The position numbers and the translations under genes are program-made. Below are positions 1 to 8,700 of a DNA stretch of 28,052 bases, one piece after another. The notes beneath the pieces were generated by a model that worked only from the letters and a program-made list of their open reading frames with translations, was not told the origin of the DNA and did no database searches. Source of the DNA: Kiritimatiellia bacterium (GTDB lineage Bacteria > Verrucomicrobiota > Kiritimatiellia > RFP12 > UBA1067); NCBI GenBank assembly GCA_024405255.1, contig JAKSOY010000027.1, forward strand, positions 1-28,052, given 5' to 3'. Position 1 is the first letter of the stretch. Each line of letters opens with the position of its first letter.

Positions 1-2594
1 GTCCAGTCGATCGCCCAATACTTGCGGTCGAGCTCGTAGGGGTCGACACGGTCCTTGCTCGCATCGAAATCCTTCGGCAGAATGCCGTAGCGCCTCATTT
101 CGCGGAGATATTCGGCGTTCGGCTGGAAGTCCGGCCGATCGAAGCGCGACTCCTTGTCGAGCATCGCCTTGCCGTCCTGGATCGCCGCGAGCATCGTACG
201 ATAGTCAGGGTCGTCCTTCGTCGCGAAGACGGCCTTTCCGAGGCCGTTCGTACACAGACCGAGACCGCCCGCCTCCTTCGCAAGGGCCGCCATCAGGAAG
301 AGCGACTTCTCCGGACGGCTCAAGTTGAAGATGTAGTGGCGCTGCATCCGCGCGAGCCGCCCGTTCCGCGGATCCTTCTTGTTCGGGAACGCAATGCACT
401 TACCGTCCGCGAGCGAGCAGGGCGTCGCATGGCACGCCGTACAGCGTTTCTTGACAACGGGCACAGCAGCCTGCGCGGCCGGACGACGGGACGTACCATT
501 GTACCCCGGCGAACGGACGGTCACGTTGTTGAAGCCCTTGATACCGTCGAGGAATCCACATCCCAGCGCAGCGTATGTTCCCGCATAGGGCGCCGAACCG
601 TCGAGCCACTGCATGACCGTCTGACGATCCTTCTCGTCGAGCTTCACCCCGTGGTGCGAGCCGTCGATCTTCTTCATCAGCGGACTCCCGCCGCTCCCGC
701 GCGCGTAGGGCGGCCAGTCGCTGACACTGAGGTTGCGTCCGTCGAAGACCTGGTTCCACAGAAGAAGTCCCAGATAGCCCATCGAATACATCGGCCCCGC
801 ATCGCCGCACAAATCAAGATGCGCCGCACGCTTGTCGGGATTGTGGCACTTCACGCAGTTGCGATCCAGAACCGGCTGCATGTGGCGCGGGAAGTCCGCG
901 ACATCGAACATCAACTCCGAAGGATCGATGCGGGAGGGTCCGCGGGCGAGCGCCTTCGAAACGTTTTTCACGCGCCGCACGGTGTTGTGCGTCTTCTGCT
1001 CATGGCACCCCACGCACCCCTGCCGTTCGCCCGGCATCACCTGCGTGAAGCTCTGCATGCGCTTGACGGCGCGCCCTTCCGCATCGAGCGCGACGAAGAA
1101 GAGCGAACGCAGGGCGGGCGCCGTGAAGTAGGCGCTGCCGTCATCTTCCACGGGCACCGTGCCGAGCTGGCGCGGCAGCGAGAAGGAACCGCCAAACGTG
1201 AGCGGCTCCATGCCGCCCGAGAAGTTGATCGGTTTCGGCAGAAGCTCGTAGATGCGCAGCTTCTTGACGACGCCCGGCTTCACACCCGCCATGCTGCGGC
1301 TTTCGAGGACGTTCTCGAGATAGAACTCGCCCGTCTTCTTCTTGGGGTCCGTACGGTCCGCAAGGATGCGCTCGCGCGCATGCGGCATGAGCGGACGCGG
1401 CTCGAAGAGCATCAGCTTCGGATGGAGCTTGCGGAATTCCGGCGGCAGCGAGAAGAGCACTTCGCGCGCGCCCGCACGGTTCGCCAGGTGAATCGACGTG
1501 CCGTCCGAGAACATGAAGGAATCCGCCGAGAACGCCCAGGGGTCGTAGAACGTGCCCTTGCACACCGTCTTCACGTTCGCACGGATGTCGGGACCGTCCT
1601 TCGTCGAAACGACGCTCACGCTGCCGCCGTGGTCGCGGCGGCCATGACCGGGGGAATCGATCAGCACCGCCATGTCGGTACCGGGAATCGGCTTCGCATC
1701 GAGGTAGACGCTGCCGGGATAGGTATTGCCCTGGTAGATCTGGTGCTGCGTGCCGTCCGGATTCATCGTCCAGAGATGATGGTAAGTCACCTGGCAGCGG
1801 TCCACGTATTCCCAGCGCATGTAGAGCACGCGTCCGTCAGGCAGGACCCACGGCGTGTTGTCCTGCTCGCTGTTCGCCGACAGCATGCGAATGTCCGTGC
1901 CATCCGCCTTCATGCGGAAGATCGTGCCCACTTGCACATGCCAGCAGTTCACCCACCGACGGCAGCGCGAGGAGATGAAGACGACGTTGCCGTCCGGCAG
2001 CCAGCACGGCTCGAGGTCGTCGTATTCGCCCGAGGTCAGCTGCTTGAGGTTCTTGCCGTCCGACCCGATCGTGTAGAGATGATAGTTAGCCGAATCGTGC
2101 GGACGATACGCGAAGAGAATCGTCTTCCCGTCATAGTGCACGCAGGGGTCGCGCATGCTGCCTTCGAGGTCTTCCAGCAGCACCCGCAATTTCTTCGTCT
2201 TGAAATTGTAGGCGCAGAGGCGTCCTCCCTTTCCATAGGCCGGATCGTTCTCCGTGAGGCAATAGTAGGAGAAATTCGCATACCAGTGCCCATCCGGCAT
2301 GAAGGTACGGGTCGTAAAGACGATCTCCTCGCAATTCCCTGCGCCACCGGAAACGAACCGGTCAACAAGAAACGGCTTGGGGGCGGGCTTCGGCGCGGGC
2401 TTGGCCGCAGGCTTCGGCGCGGGCTTGGCCGCGGCCTTAGCCGCCGGTACGGGTTTCACAGGACACGGCGCCGCAGTCTTAACCGCAGGTTTGCCGGCCG
2501 GTGCGGGGGCCGCTCCGGACGCGGCCGCGAATCCATTCAACACGCCAAGCATGACAGCACATGCCATCCCGGCAGAAAACGATAAAACACGCAT
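1..2594 (-). CDS. Secreted multihaem protein, hydrazine-synthase-alpha-like (partial at left edge)
   Basis: The frame is open for 864 codons and runs off the left edge, probably only a few residues before its natural end, because the last visible residues (DPYELDRKYW) resemble family C-termini. The ATG at 2594 follows GAGGAAAG at good spacing. Residues 1-25 form a signal peptide, followed by an Ala/Pro/Lys linker (about 45-72). PD40/TolB-like beta-propeller motifs come next (LKQLTSGEYDDLEPCWLPDG, MNPDGTQHQ). The segment LGTVPVEDDGSAYF...GERQGCVGCHEQK matches what I know of the HZS_alpha middle domain. Three c-type haem motifs are visible: C527-x-x-C-H531, C580-x-x-C-H584 and C718-x-x-C-H722. 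It is therefore expected to be a periplasmic or surface-exposed cytochrome. Relatives are common in Planctomycetes and Verrucomicrobia that lack anammox, so hydrazine synthesis is not implied and the substrate is unknown. It lies 77 bp after the beta-helix gene on the same strand and has its own candidate promoter. Confidence 0.88.
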   Translation of the reverse strand, partial: MRVLSFSAGMACAVMLGVLNGFAAASGAAPAPAGKPAVKTAAPCPVKPVPAAKAAAKPAPKPAAKPAPKPAPKPFLVDRFVSGGAGNCEEIVFTTRTFMPDGHWYANFSYYCLTENDPAYGKGGRLCAYNFKTKKLRVLLEDLEGSMRDPCVHYDGKTILFAYRPHDSANYHLYTIGSDGKNLKQLTSGEYDDLEPCWLPDGNVVFISSRCRRWVNCWHVQVGTIFRMKADGTDIRMLSANSEQDNTPWVLPDGRVLYMRWEYVDRCQVTYHHLWTMNPDGTQHQIYQGNTYPGSVYLDAKPIPGTDMAVLIDSPGHGRRDHGGSVSVVSTKDGPDIRANVKTVCKGTFYDPWAFSADSFMFSDGTSIHLANRAGAREVLFSLPPEFRKLHPKLMLFEPRPLMPHARERILADRTDPKKKTGEFYLENVLESRSMAGVKPGVVKKLRIYELLPKPINFSGGMEPLTFGGSFSLPRQLGTVPVEDDGSAYFTAPALRSLFFVALDAEGRAVKRMQSFTQVMPGERQGCVGCHEQKTHNTVRRVKNVSKALARGPSRIDPSELMFDVADFPRHMQPVLDRNCVKCHNPDKRAAHLDLCGDAGPMYSMGYLGLLLWNQVFDGRNLSVSDWPPYARGSGGSPLMKKIDGSHHGVKLDEKDRQTVMQWLDGSAPYAGTYAALGCGFLDGIKGFNNVTVRSPGYNGTSRRPAAQAAVPVVKKRCTACHATPCSLADGKCIAFPNKKDPRNGRLARMQRHYIFNLSRPEKSLFLMAALAKEAGGLGLCTNGLGKAVFATKDDPDYRTMLAAIQDGKAMLDKESRFDRPDFQPNAEYLREMRRYGILPKDFDASKDRVDPYELDRKYWAIDW

Positions 2595-2646
2595 AACACT
2601 TTCCTCGTCTAAACAATTGTCTTCTAGAACTCTTCCCCACGCAGAT

Positions 2647-2675
2647 ATCTTACCAAAGCTTCCCCAAACCGTCAA
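2647..2675 (-). promoter_or_regulatory. Sigma70-type promoter for the multihaem gene, overlapping the upstream stop codon
   Basis: On the minus strand, TTGACG (2675-2670), a 17-bp spacer and TAAGAT (2652-2647) are preceded by TGG, which gives an extended -10. The -35 hexamer shares bases with the TGA stop (2674-2672) of the beta-helix gene. An imperfect 6-bp hairpin, AAACCG/CGGTTT, overlaps the same spot. The predicted 5' UTR is about 45 nt. This is read from sequence only. Confidence 0.5.
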
Positions 2676-4558
2676 CGGTTTAACGTGAGGTTGCATCCGG
2701 CTTCGGCGGGGTCGAAGGGCTTGAAACCGAGCTTCAGCGCGGGCGAGCCGGGACGCAAACGGAAATCACGCGCGGCCGGATTGACAAAACCCGGGTCGGC
2801 GACGAGTCCTCCCGCGTCACGGCCACCAGTCTGCCACTCGGCATAGGACTTGCCGTTGAAGCGCGGTTCGCCGGCGCAACACCACCAGAGGTTCTTCGAC
2901 CAGTCGAGTTTCGCACCGTTGGCGATGCCGCGGTAGCGCGTGCCGAACGCATCGCCCTTCTGCCAGTAGAGGATGTTCCGCTCGATCGTCATCAACCGAT
3001 GCGGCTCCACGCGCGTCACCGCCACTTGGCACTCACGCGAGAAGCAGAGAATGTTGTTGCGAAGGATGTTGTTGCGTCCATAATGCTGGTGCATCGAGGC
3101 GTCCTTCGTATCGTAGACAAGGTTGTTCTCAAGTGTGATGCCCTCGCTGCCTTCATCGGGATAGAGTCCCCAGCCGCCATAGGTGTAGGCGTCGATATCG
3201 GAAATCACGTTGTTGTAGAGACGCGTGCCAAAGCTCGTGCCGAGCGTATAGATGCCCCCCATGTCGGACAGCGCACGCTGGCCGATCTTGCGGATGCGGT
3301 TGTAGCCGATCTGATTGCGCTGCGCATACGATCCCGAGTATCCCCACACCCAGCCGACGGAAATGCCGGTGTAGAAGAAGTCCTCGATCGTATTCTTGAC
3401 GACCTGGTTGTCCGACGAATGGCCGATGATCACGCCGATGCCCGACTCGTAGAAGCGGCCGCCCGCACGAATGAGACAGTTCGAAACCACGTTGAAGGAC
3501 GTCGGTGCGGGCGGACGCACAACGGCGCCCTTTGCAACGGGATTCTTCGGATCCTTCGCACCCGGCAGCGAGCGACCGTCGAACGGGCCGATCTTCACGC
3601 CGCCCGAGCCGAGGTCTTCGAACCGGCACGAGACGATCCGATTGCTCACGCAGTCGTTCTCAAGATGAATCGCGTAGGCGCCCGTGTGACGGAAGGCGCA
3701 ACGTTCAAAGGCAAGGCCCGTTGCGCGATCGGCCTTCACCAAAGCCGGCGTGACAATCGCCGCCTGGTAGGCATTGTGGGTGGAGGGTCCCTTTTCGGCC
3801 GACGGCGTCGTGTGTGCAAAGGTCACGTTTTCAAAAGTGACATCGCGGACACCATCCACCTTCACGAGCGTCATCATGCCCTGGCGCGGCGCAATCGCCT
3901 CGATCGTTGCGAGCGTCTCGCCCGGGAGCGGACGATACAGCACCTCGCCCGCCACGCCATCGTAGAACCATTCGCCCGGTTCGTCGAACGCGCTCCGCAG
4001 ATTCTCGATGAAGTACTGTTCGTTCGGATTAAGCTGATTCCACGACGCGTCCTTGATCTGCGGCAATGTGACGGACACGCCATTCGCCGTCTCTTCAGCC
4101 CCCGCGATCGGCCGTCGGAAGAGCGACCATTTGACGTGCGCCACCATCTGGGCGAACGGCAGTTCCGCCGCCGGGACCGCCTTCACCTTCGCCGCCTGAG
4201 GCGCGTTCAGGACGAGTTGTCGTCCCTTTTCGGTCGTGGCAATGCTCTTCACGTGGAAGAATCCCTTGTTCGGTTCACGAGCGCGCACCGCGCGCCGTCC
4301 GTTGACGAAGAGCGATTCGAAAAAGAACGGCGCCTTCGCCGCCCACACGCCGGGGGCGCGCTCGTGCCAGCCGGTAATGCGCGCACCGCCCGAAAGGACG
4401 GTCGACCCGTCGGCCGCACCGACAAAACGCGTGTGCGAATCCTTTTCCGTCAGCGTCATCGGCTGGTCGAGAAACGTCATTCCAGGGGCCAGCTGAACCG
4501 TCTTCGCCATCGTCGTGCACGCGATCGTGCACAAAGCCAGAATCATTCCGTTTTTCAT
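2672..4558 (-). CDS. Secreted right-handed parallel beta-helix protein, GH141-like
   Basis: This 628-residue protein starts at the ATG at 4558, behind GGAG with a 7-nt spacing. A start seven codons earlier (4579) is possible but has no better ribosome site. Residues 1-18 are a hydrophobic signal; the TIAC near residue 13 leaves a weak lipoprotein alternative. An N-terminal beta-sandwich segment carries SGGARITGWHERAPGVW and SLFVNGRRAVRAREPN (about 50-110). A beta-helix fills roughly 245-600, with coils such as NQVVKNTIEDFFYTGISVGW, MGGIYTLGTSFG (about 430) and YDTKDASMHQHYGRNNILRN (about 480-500). The overall pattern is the one I associate with GH141-type enzymes (alpha-L-fucosidase or xylanase) and related right-handed beta-helix proteins. 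I could not assign catalytic residues, so the glycan specificity is unknown. It lies 32 bp downstream of the UroD-family gene, so co-transcription is likely. Confidence 0.82.
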   Translation of the reverse strand: MKNGMILALCTIACTTMAKTVQLAPGMTFLDQPMTLTEKDSHTRFVGAADGSTVLSGGARITGWHERAPGVWAAKAPFFFESLFVNGRRAVRAREPNKGFFHVKSIATTEKGRQLVLNAPQAAKVKAVPAAELPFAQMVAHVKWSLFRRPIAGAEETANGVSVTLPQIKDASWNQLNPNEQYFIENLRSAFDEPGEWFYDGVAGEVLYRPLPGETLATIEAIAPRQGMMTLVKVDGVRDVTFENVTFAHTTPSAEKGPSTHNAYQAAIVTPALVKADRATGLAFERCAFRHTGAYAIHLENDCVSNRIVSCRFEDLGSGGVKIGPFDGRSLPGAKDPKNPVAKGAVVRPPAPTSFNVVSNCLIRAGGRFYESGIGVIIGHSSDNQVVKNTIEDFFYTGISVGWVWGYSGSYAQRNQIGYNRIRKIGQRALSDMGGIYTLGTSFGTRLYNNVISDIDAYTYGGWGLYPDEGSEGITLENNLVYDTKDASMHQHYGRNNILRNNILCFSRECQVAVTRVEPHRLMTIERNILYWQKGDAFGTRYRGIANGAKLDWSKNLWWCCAGEPRFNGKSYAEWQTGGRDAGGLVADPGFVNPAARDFRLRPGSPALKLGFKPFDPAEAGCNLTLNR

Positions 4559-4590
4559 CTTCACTCTCCGTTCTTTCATGTAGATTCTTC

Positions 4591-5586
4591 TTAACGCGAC
4601 GACCGCGCCGCAAGGGCCTCGCGGACCGCCATCAGATTCTCGGGCGGCGTCTCGCGCGGCACTTCGCAGCCGGCGGCGGAAATGTAGCGTCCCTCCGGGA
4701 AGAGGTCGCAACAGGCGTTCACGCGTTCGCGAATGGACTCGGGCGTTCCCTGCAGCATGACGGAAACGGGATCGTAGTTGCCGCAGAGAATCGTCGGACG
4801 ATCCCCCACAAGTTCCTTGCAGCGCTTGAGATCCACCATCCAGTCGACATCGATGATGTCCGTGCCCGTCTCGATCATCTGGTCGAAGACGCGCGTCGTG
4901 TCGCCGCAGATGTGCAGCTTCGTCTTCGCACCGGCCGCATGGACAGCATCCACGATGGCCTTCTGATAGGGGAAGGCGAATTCGCGGAACATCCGAGGGG
5001 AAATCTGCGAACTGGCTGCATCGCCGATGCCGATGATGTCCGCACCGGCCTCGACCTGCGCCCGCGCATAGTCCTTCGCCTGTTCGCAAATGGTCGAAAG
5101 CAAGGCATGAAGCAGGGAATGGTCCTCGCTGGCGAGATCGGTGAGAAAGTCGCCGAAGCCGCGCAAGTCGCAGCATTCGGCGACCGCGCCCTCGACCCAG
5201 CCGGCGATCAGTCGTCCGTCGGACACGTGACGGCGATAGTATTCAACGGCCTTGATGTTCTCTTCGCAGCGATGGCCTTCGTGCGGATTGAAACGATGAA
5301 CGACCTGCTCCCAGCGCGTGATGTCGCTGATGAGCGGCGTCGGCGAGTACGGGATGCCGTCTTCGGGGATCACGATCTTGGCACCATACCCTTCCGTCTC
5401 ACGCATCGGATCGGACATCACCGTAACGATGTCGAGCCCGAAACGCTCACTGCATTCGAGTCCGCAGTCGCAGAGGATGCGGTAGTCGGACACGAAGTCA
5501 CGATACTTCACACCGCACTGAACGGCCGAGAAGCCCATCAGAATATTGAAATTCAGGACCCGATCCGATTGCTCAAGTCTACTCAT
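4591..5586 (-). CDS. Uroporphyrinogen decarboxylase-family protein (MtaA/CmuA-like methyltransferase type)
   Basis: This is a 331-residue cytosolic protein. The ATG at 5586 has AAGGA five bases upstream; the frame is open for 31 further codons, but the promoter lies inside that stretch. The UroD TIM-barrel fold is suggested by GADIIGIGDAASSQISP (181-197), KLHICGDT (223-230), ILCGNYDP (266-273) and ISAAGCEVPRETPPENL (302-318). H225-x-C227 with C307 matches the His-x-Cys...Cys zinc site of thiol-activating methyltransferases (MtaA/MtbA/CmuA), which argues against haem-biosynthetic HemE. In that family the enzymes move methyl groups between corrinoid proteins and thiols or tetrahydrofolate. No corrinoid protein is encoded nearby, so the substrate is open. 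It is the first gene of the putative operon with the beta-helix protein. Demethylation of methylated sugars would fit that neighbourhood but is speculation. Confidence 0.85.
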   Translation of the reverse strand: MSRLEQSDRVLNFNILMGFSAVQCGVKYRDFVSDYRILCDCGLECSERFGLDIVTVMSDPMRETEGYGAKIVIPEDGIPYSPTPLISDITRWEQVVHRFNPHEGHRCEENIKAVEYYRRHVSDGRLIAGWVEGAVAECCDLRGFGDFLTDLASEDHSLLHALLSTICEQAKDYARAQVEAGADIIGIGDAASSQISPRMFREFAFPYQKAIVDAVHAAGAKTKLHICGDTTRVFDQMIETGTDIIDVDWMVDLKRCKELVGDRPTILCGNYDPVSVMLQGTPESIRERVNACCDLFPEGRYISAAGCEVPRETPPENLMAVREALAARSSR

Positions 5587-5658
5587 AAAAATCCTTTCGA
5601 TTGTTTGGGGATTGCCCCTTTCAATGCCGACATCGTTCTTTCTCCGAAAGCTTCCACT

Positions 5659-5687
5659 AGTATAGCAAATGTCCCCCACCCAATCAA
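5659..5687 (-). promoter_or_regulatory. Sigma70-type promoter for the UroD-family/beta-helix operon
   Basis: On the minus strand, TTGATT (5687-5682), a 17-bp spacer and TATACT (5664-5659) form a near-consensus promoter. The predicted start site is near 5652, giving a leader of about 65 nt that carries a small GGGG-CAAT-CCCC hairpin before the ribosome site. Confidence 0.65.
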
Positions 5688-5700
5688 CTGCGGCCCAGAC

Positions 5701-5737
5701 ACAAAATCAGGGCCGACGAATGAAATTCGTCGGCCCT
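5701..5737 (-). terminator. Rho-independent terminator after the 1,564-residue giant
   Basis: A perfect 13-bp stem (5709-5721 with 5725-5737) encloses a 3-nt loop and is GC-rich at its base. On the minus strand it is followed by GATTTTGT, a short U-tract. It begins 35 nt after the stop codon at 5773 and separates the giant gene from the promoter of the next minus-strand operon. Confidence 0.75.
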
Positions 5738-5772
5738 GTCCTACACCCATTCACCGTCGCACCAGACACCAA

Positions 5773-8700
5773 CTAGCGCACGTAGAGGATGAAACCGATG
5801 CGGGAAATTTTCACGCCTCTTTCATCGGCCTTCGCCAATGCGCCTTGTGCATATCGGCCCGAAACCTTGAAGGTCAGCGTATCGAGGTTCTCCGGCACGC
5901 CCGCCGTACCCCATTCGACGACGTACGTCCACTCGCTGGAAATCTTGCGCGCTCCCATATCGACCGTCACTAGCGCATTCGTCGCAAAAGAGGTCTTATG
6001 CGTTCCGTTATCGACATTCGCGCTTGTTGCAGACCATACGCCGGTCTGTTCTGCGAGGTTGAGGATCGAACCGTTTTGCATCTCCACATTGTGGAACTTC
6101 GGCGAAAGAGGCGTGAAGGTGCCGAACACGCGCACCTTGTGCGTGCCATAGGCGTTCTTCGTTCCCGAACGCGGCTCCCGTACCCAACGGTAGATGAAGT
6201 CATGGGCATCCACATCCACTTCAAGCGTGAGCACGCAGTCGATGTCGAAATCGGCCAGAGCGCCCCGCACCGAGGTGCGGTTATTGTACATGAACCCGTC
6301 CACCATCTTGAACGTGCCGGGCGTCAGGTCCGTATTGCAGAGGAAGAAGTCGAGCGGCGCGTCAACCGTGAGCATATGACCGCCGAGATCGAGCGTCGTC
6401 ACCGAGTAGCTGGGGCCGATCAAGCCCATGCGATACGGCGCGTAGATCGACGAATCGGCCGTTAGGCGGATGCGGGAAATCTGCGCAAGCCCGTTTCCGA
6501 CATCTTTCACCGTATTGGCGAGCGTACCGCCGTTGAGGACGAATTCGTACACGCCAATCGCGACACCATTGATATCGAACGTGGCGCCTTCGTCGATGGT
6601 CACGCTCGTCCCGTACGCGCCACAGCATCCGCCCCAGGAAGTACCGCACATTTTACCGGCCGCCACTTCCGTGCCGCCGCAATAGCCGTGATCCGACCGC
6701 TGCATCGTCAAGGTGCCCGCACCGTCCTTCACAACCTTCAACGCTCCGTTCACAATGACGGACGACCAGGCGTAGGTGCCGCCTTCCGGAACATCGATGT
6801 GGAGTTCACCCCAAGCGGCAGGGGTAGACTCGGCAACATTTGCAACGCCGTAGAATCGGCCGGTTCCGTTATTCGGATAGAACGTTTGGCTCTGCAAGTC
6901 CCACAAGCCCGCCGCTCCGTCCGACACGCGCCGCCGCGGCACGAAGTCACGCATCAACGTCTCCCCTTCGTAGATTTTGAACGAATAGAGCTTCATCCGG
7001 CACCAGGATCCATCGGTTTTCACCGATCCCGCACCCGTTCCCGTATTCAGATTGAAGATGAAAAGGTCATTGGCACCGGCATCGGGCGTACCGCCCGTTG
7101 TAATGCCGCCCGTTTTGGAAGGATCGTCGAGGCGGTACCAACTCGCCTGGCGCCCCGAACAGGTGAGCGCGATCTTCGTATCGTAGGGAATCGTATCGGT
7201 AAAGGTCTCCTCGCCCGTTCGATTGTAGACGGAGGCGTTCCCCGTCTTTCCGGACTTCGCGAAGAAGACGAACGCACTCGTTTGGAACGTCGTATCGCGC
7301 GCGCCGAAAATGCCCGCCCAGACGCCGGGCTGTACGCTACCGGCATTGACCACACACTCGATGCGCGTGGCCGCCGTATGCCGATAACCCGTATTGATGT
7401 ATTCCGCCCCCGTCGATTCGATGTAGTCGAGGGGCTGGTATTCGGCGGAAGTATCGGTAATCTTGCCCCCGCCCACGACGTGGCCCACATAGAGCTTGTG
7501 GCCGCGCAGATCGACCGTCATCCCCTCCTGCACCGTCAAGTCGCCAAGGCCGCGCCAATCGCAATCGCCCGTGAGCGTTACGGGGCCGACCGTCGTAAAC
7601 GCCTTGACCGCGAGCGCCTGGGCAGCCGGCACGCTGAACATCGTCGCCCCCGAAAGAAGCACCGTGGTATGAGCCGTTGGAATCACGTTCTCGAGCGGCT
7701 CTTCCAAGGCGTTAAGGCAGTCCCAGTTCGCCGGATCGCGCACGTTCGTGGGATCTTCGCCTTCCCCCGACCACGTGGCGAAGAACGGTTCCGCAAGATC
7801 GGCGAAGGTGAGAACGATCGTCTTCCCCTCGTTCTCAAGCGTCTTCGTGTAACGCGGCGTATCGGACGCATCATCCTTCACTTCCACAAAGTCAAGTACG
7901 CTCTTCCCCGCCGGAACAACGAACCCTTCCGCCATCACCCGCGCCTGCGCAGAACCGACAGACGAAACATCGACCACAAGCTTTGCACCCTCCGCAAGCG
8001 TGAGCGTACCCAGCGTTGCGGGTGTCGTTTCCGTGGGCGTGACCTGCAGCACCGCATTCGGCGCGAGCGACACCGCCTTCGGCGCGAAGCCCGCAGGATA
8101 CACCACCCGCACGCCCTCTTCCACCTTGAGGCCGCCCGTGTAGGCCGCCGTCACCGCATTCGTCAAGAGGCCGCCCGTCCCCGTGACCGTAATGCCGCCC
8201 ACGCCCGTAAACGGAATATCGCACGAAACCTTGTATCCGGCCGTGTCGATGAGCAAACCGCCCGCACCGATCGTGTAGCTCTTCGGGTAACTATCCGCAC
8301 TCGCAAACGCCGTCATGAACGGCACGCCCGCATACGAATCCTGCACGGCATGGATGCGCGCACCGTCGCACACGAGCGTCTGCGTGCAACACCCCCAGCA
8401 TTTGAACATCTTCACATAGAGGTCGCCGCCCGTGAGGCGAATCGTTCCCTTGCCAACCGCCGAAGTCGAACCACCCAAGTAGAAGTAGGCGATGCGCATC
8501 GTGCCGCTTTCAAGGTCAACCTCGGCTGTGCCGGCACCACCCTTCAAATCATTATAGACCGTTGCAAGCGAAAGATCCCAATCCACCACCACTTCGCCGC
8601 CCACGACCTTCAGGAAGCCCGTCGACATGGGGTTCGTGCCCGTGGCGATGCGAAGGCAGCCATAGGGAGGGAGGTCCGGCCCGCGAAGGGCATGCAACAC

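Noticed and set aside
336..2585. 749-codon open frame on the plus strand
   Set aside because: It is antisense to the cytochrome gene, whose frame contains signal peptide and haem motifs. The plus-strand product is Arg/His-rich with no recognisable domain, a known effect of GC-rich codon bias.
1..2594. Hydrazine synthase subunit of an anammox pathway
   Set aside because: No HzsB/HzsC or hydrazine dehydrogenase genes are present in the window, the context is carbohydrate-related, and HZS_alpha-like proteins are widespread in non-anammox PVC bacteria.
4559..5176. Upstream extension of the beta-helix gene (834-codon frame)
   Set aside because: It would overlap the UroD-family gene out of frame, lacks protein-like composition, and the signal peptide with ribosome site begins at 4558.
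4591..5586. HemE (haem biosynthesis uroporphyrinogen decarboxylase)
   Set aside because: The His-x-Cys...Cys zinc motif and the operon context fit the MtaA/CmuA branch instead.
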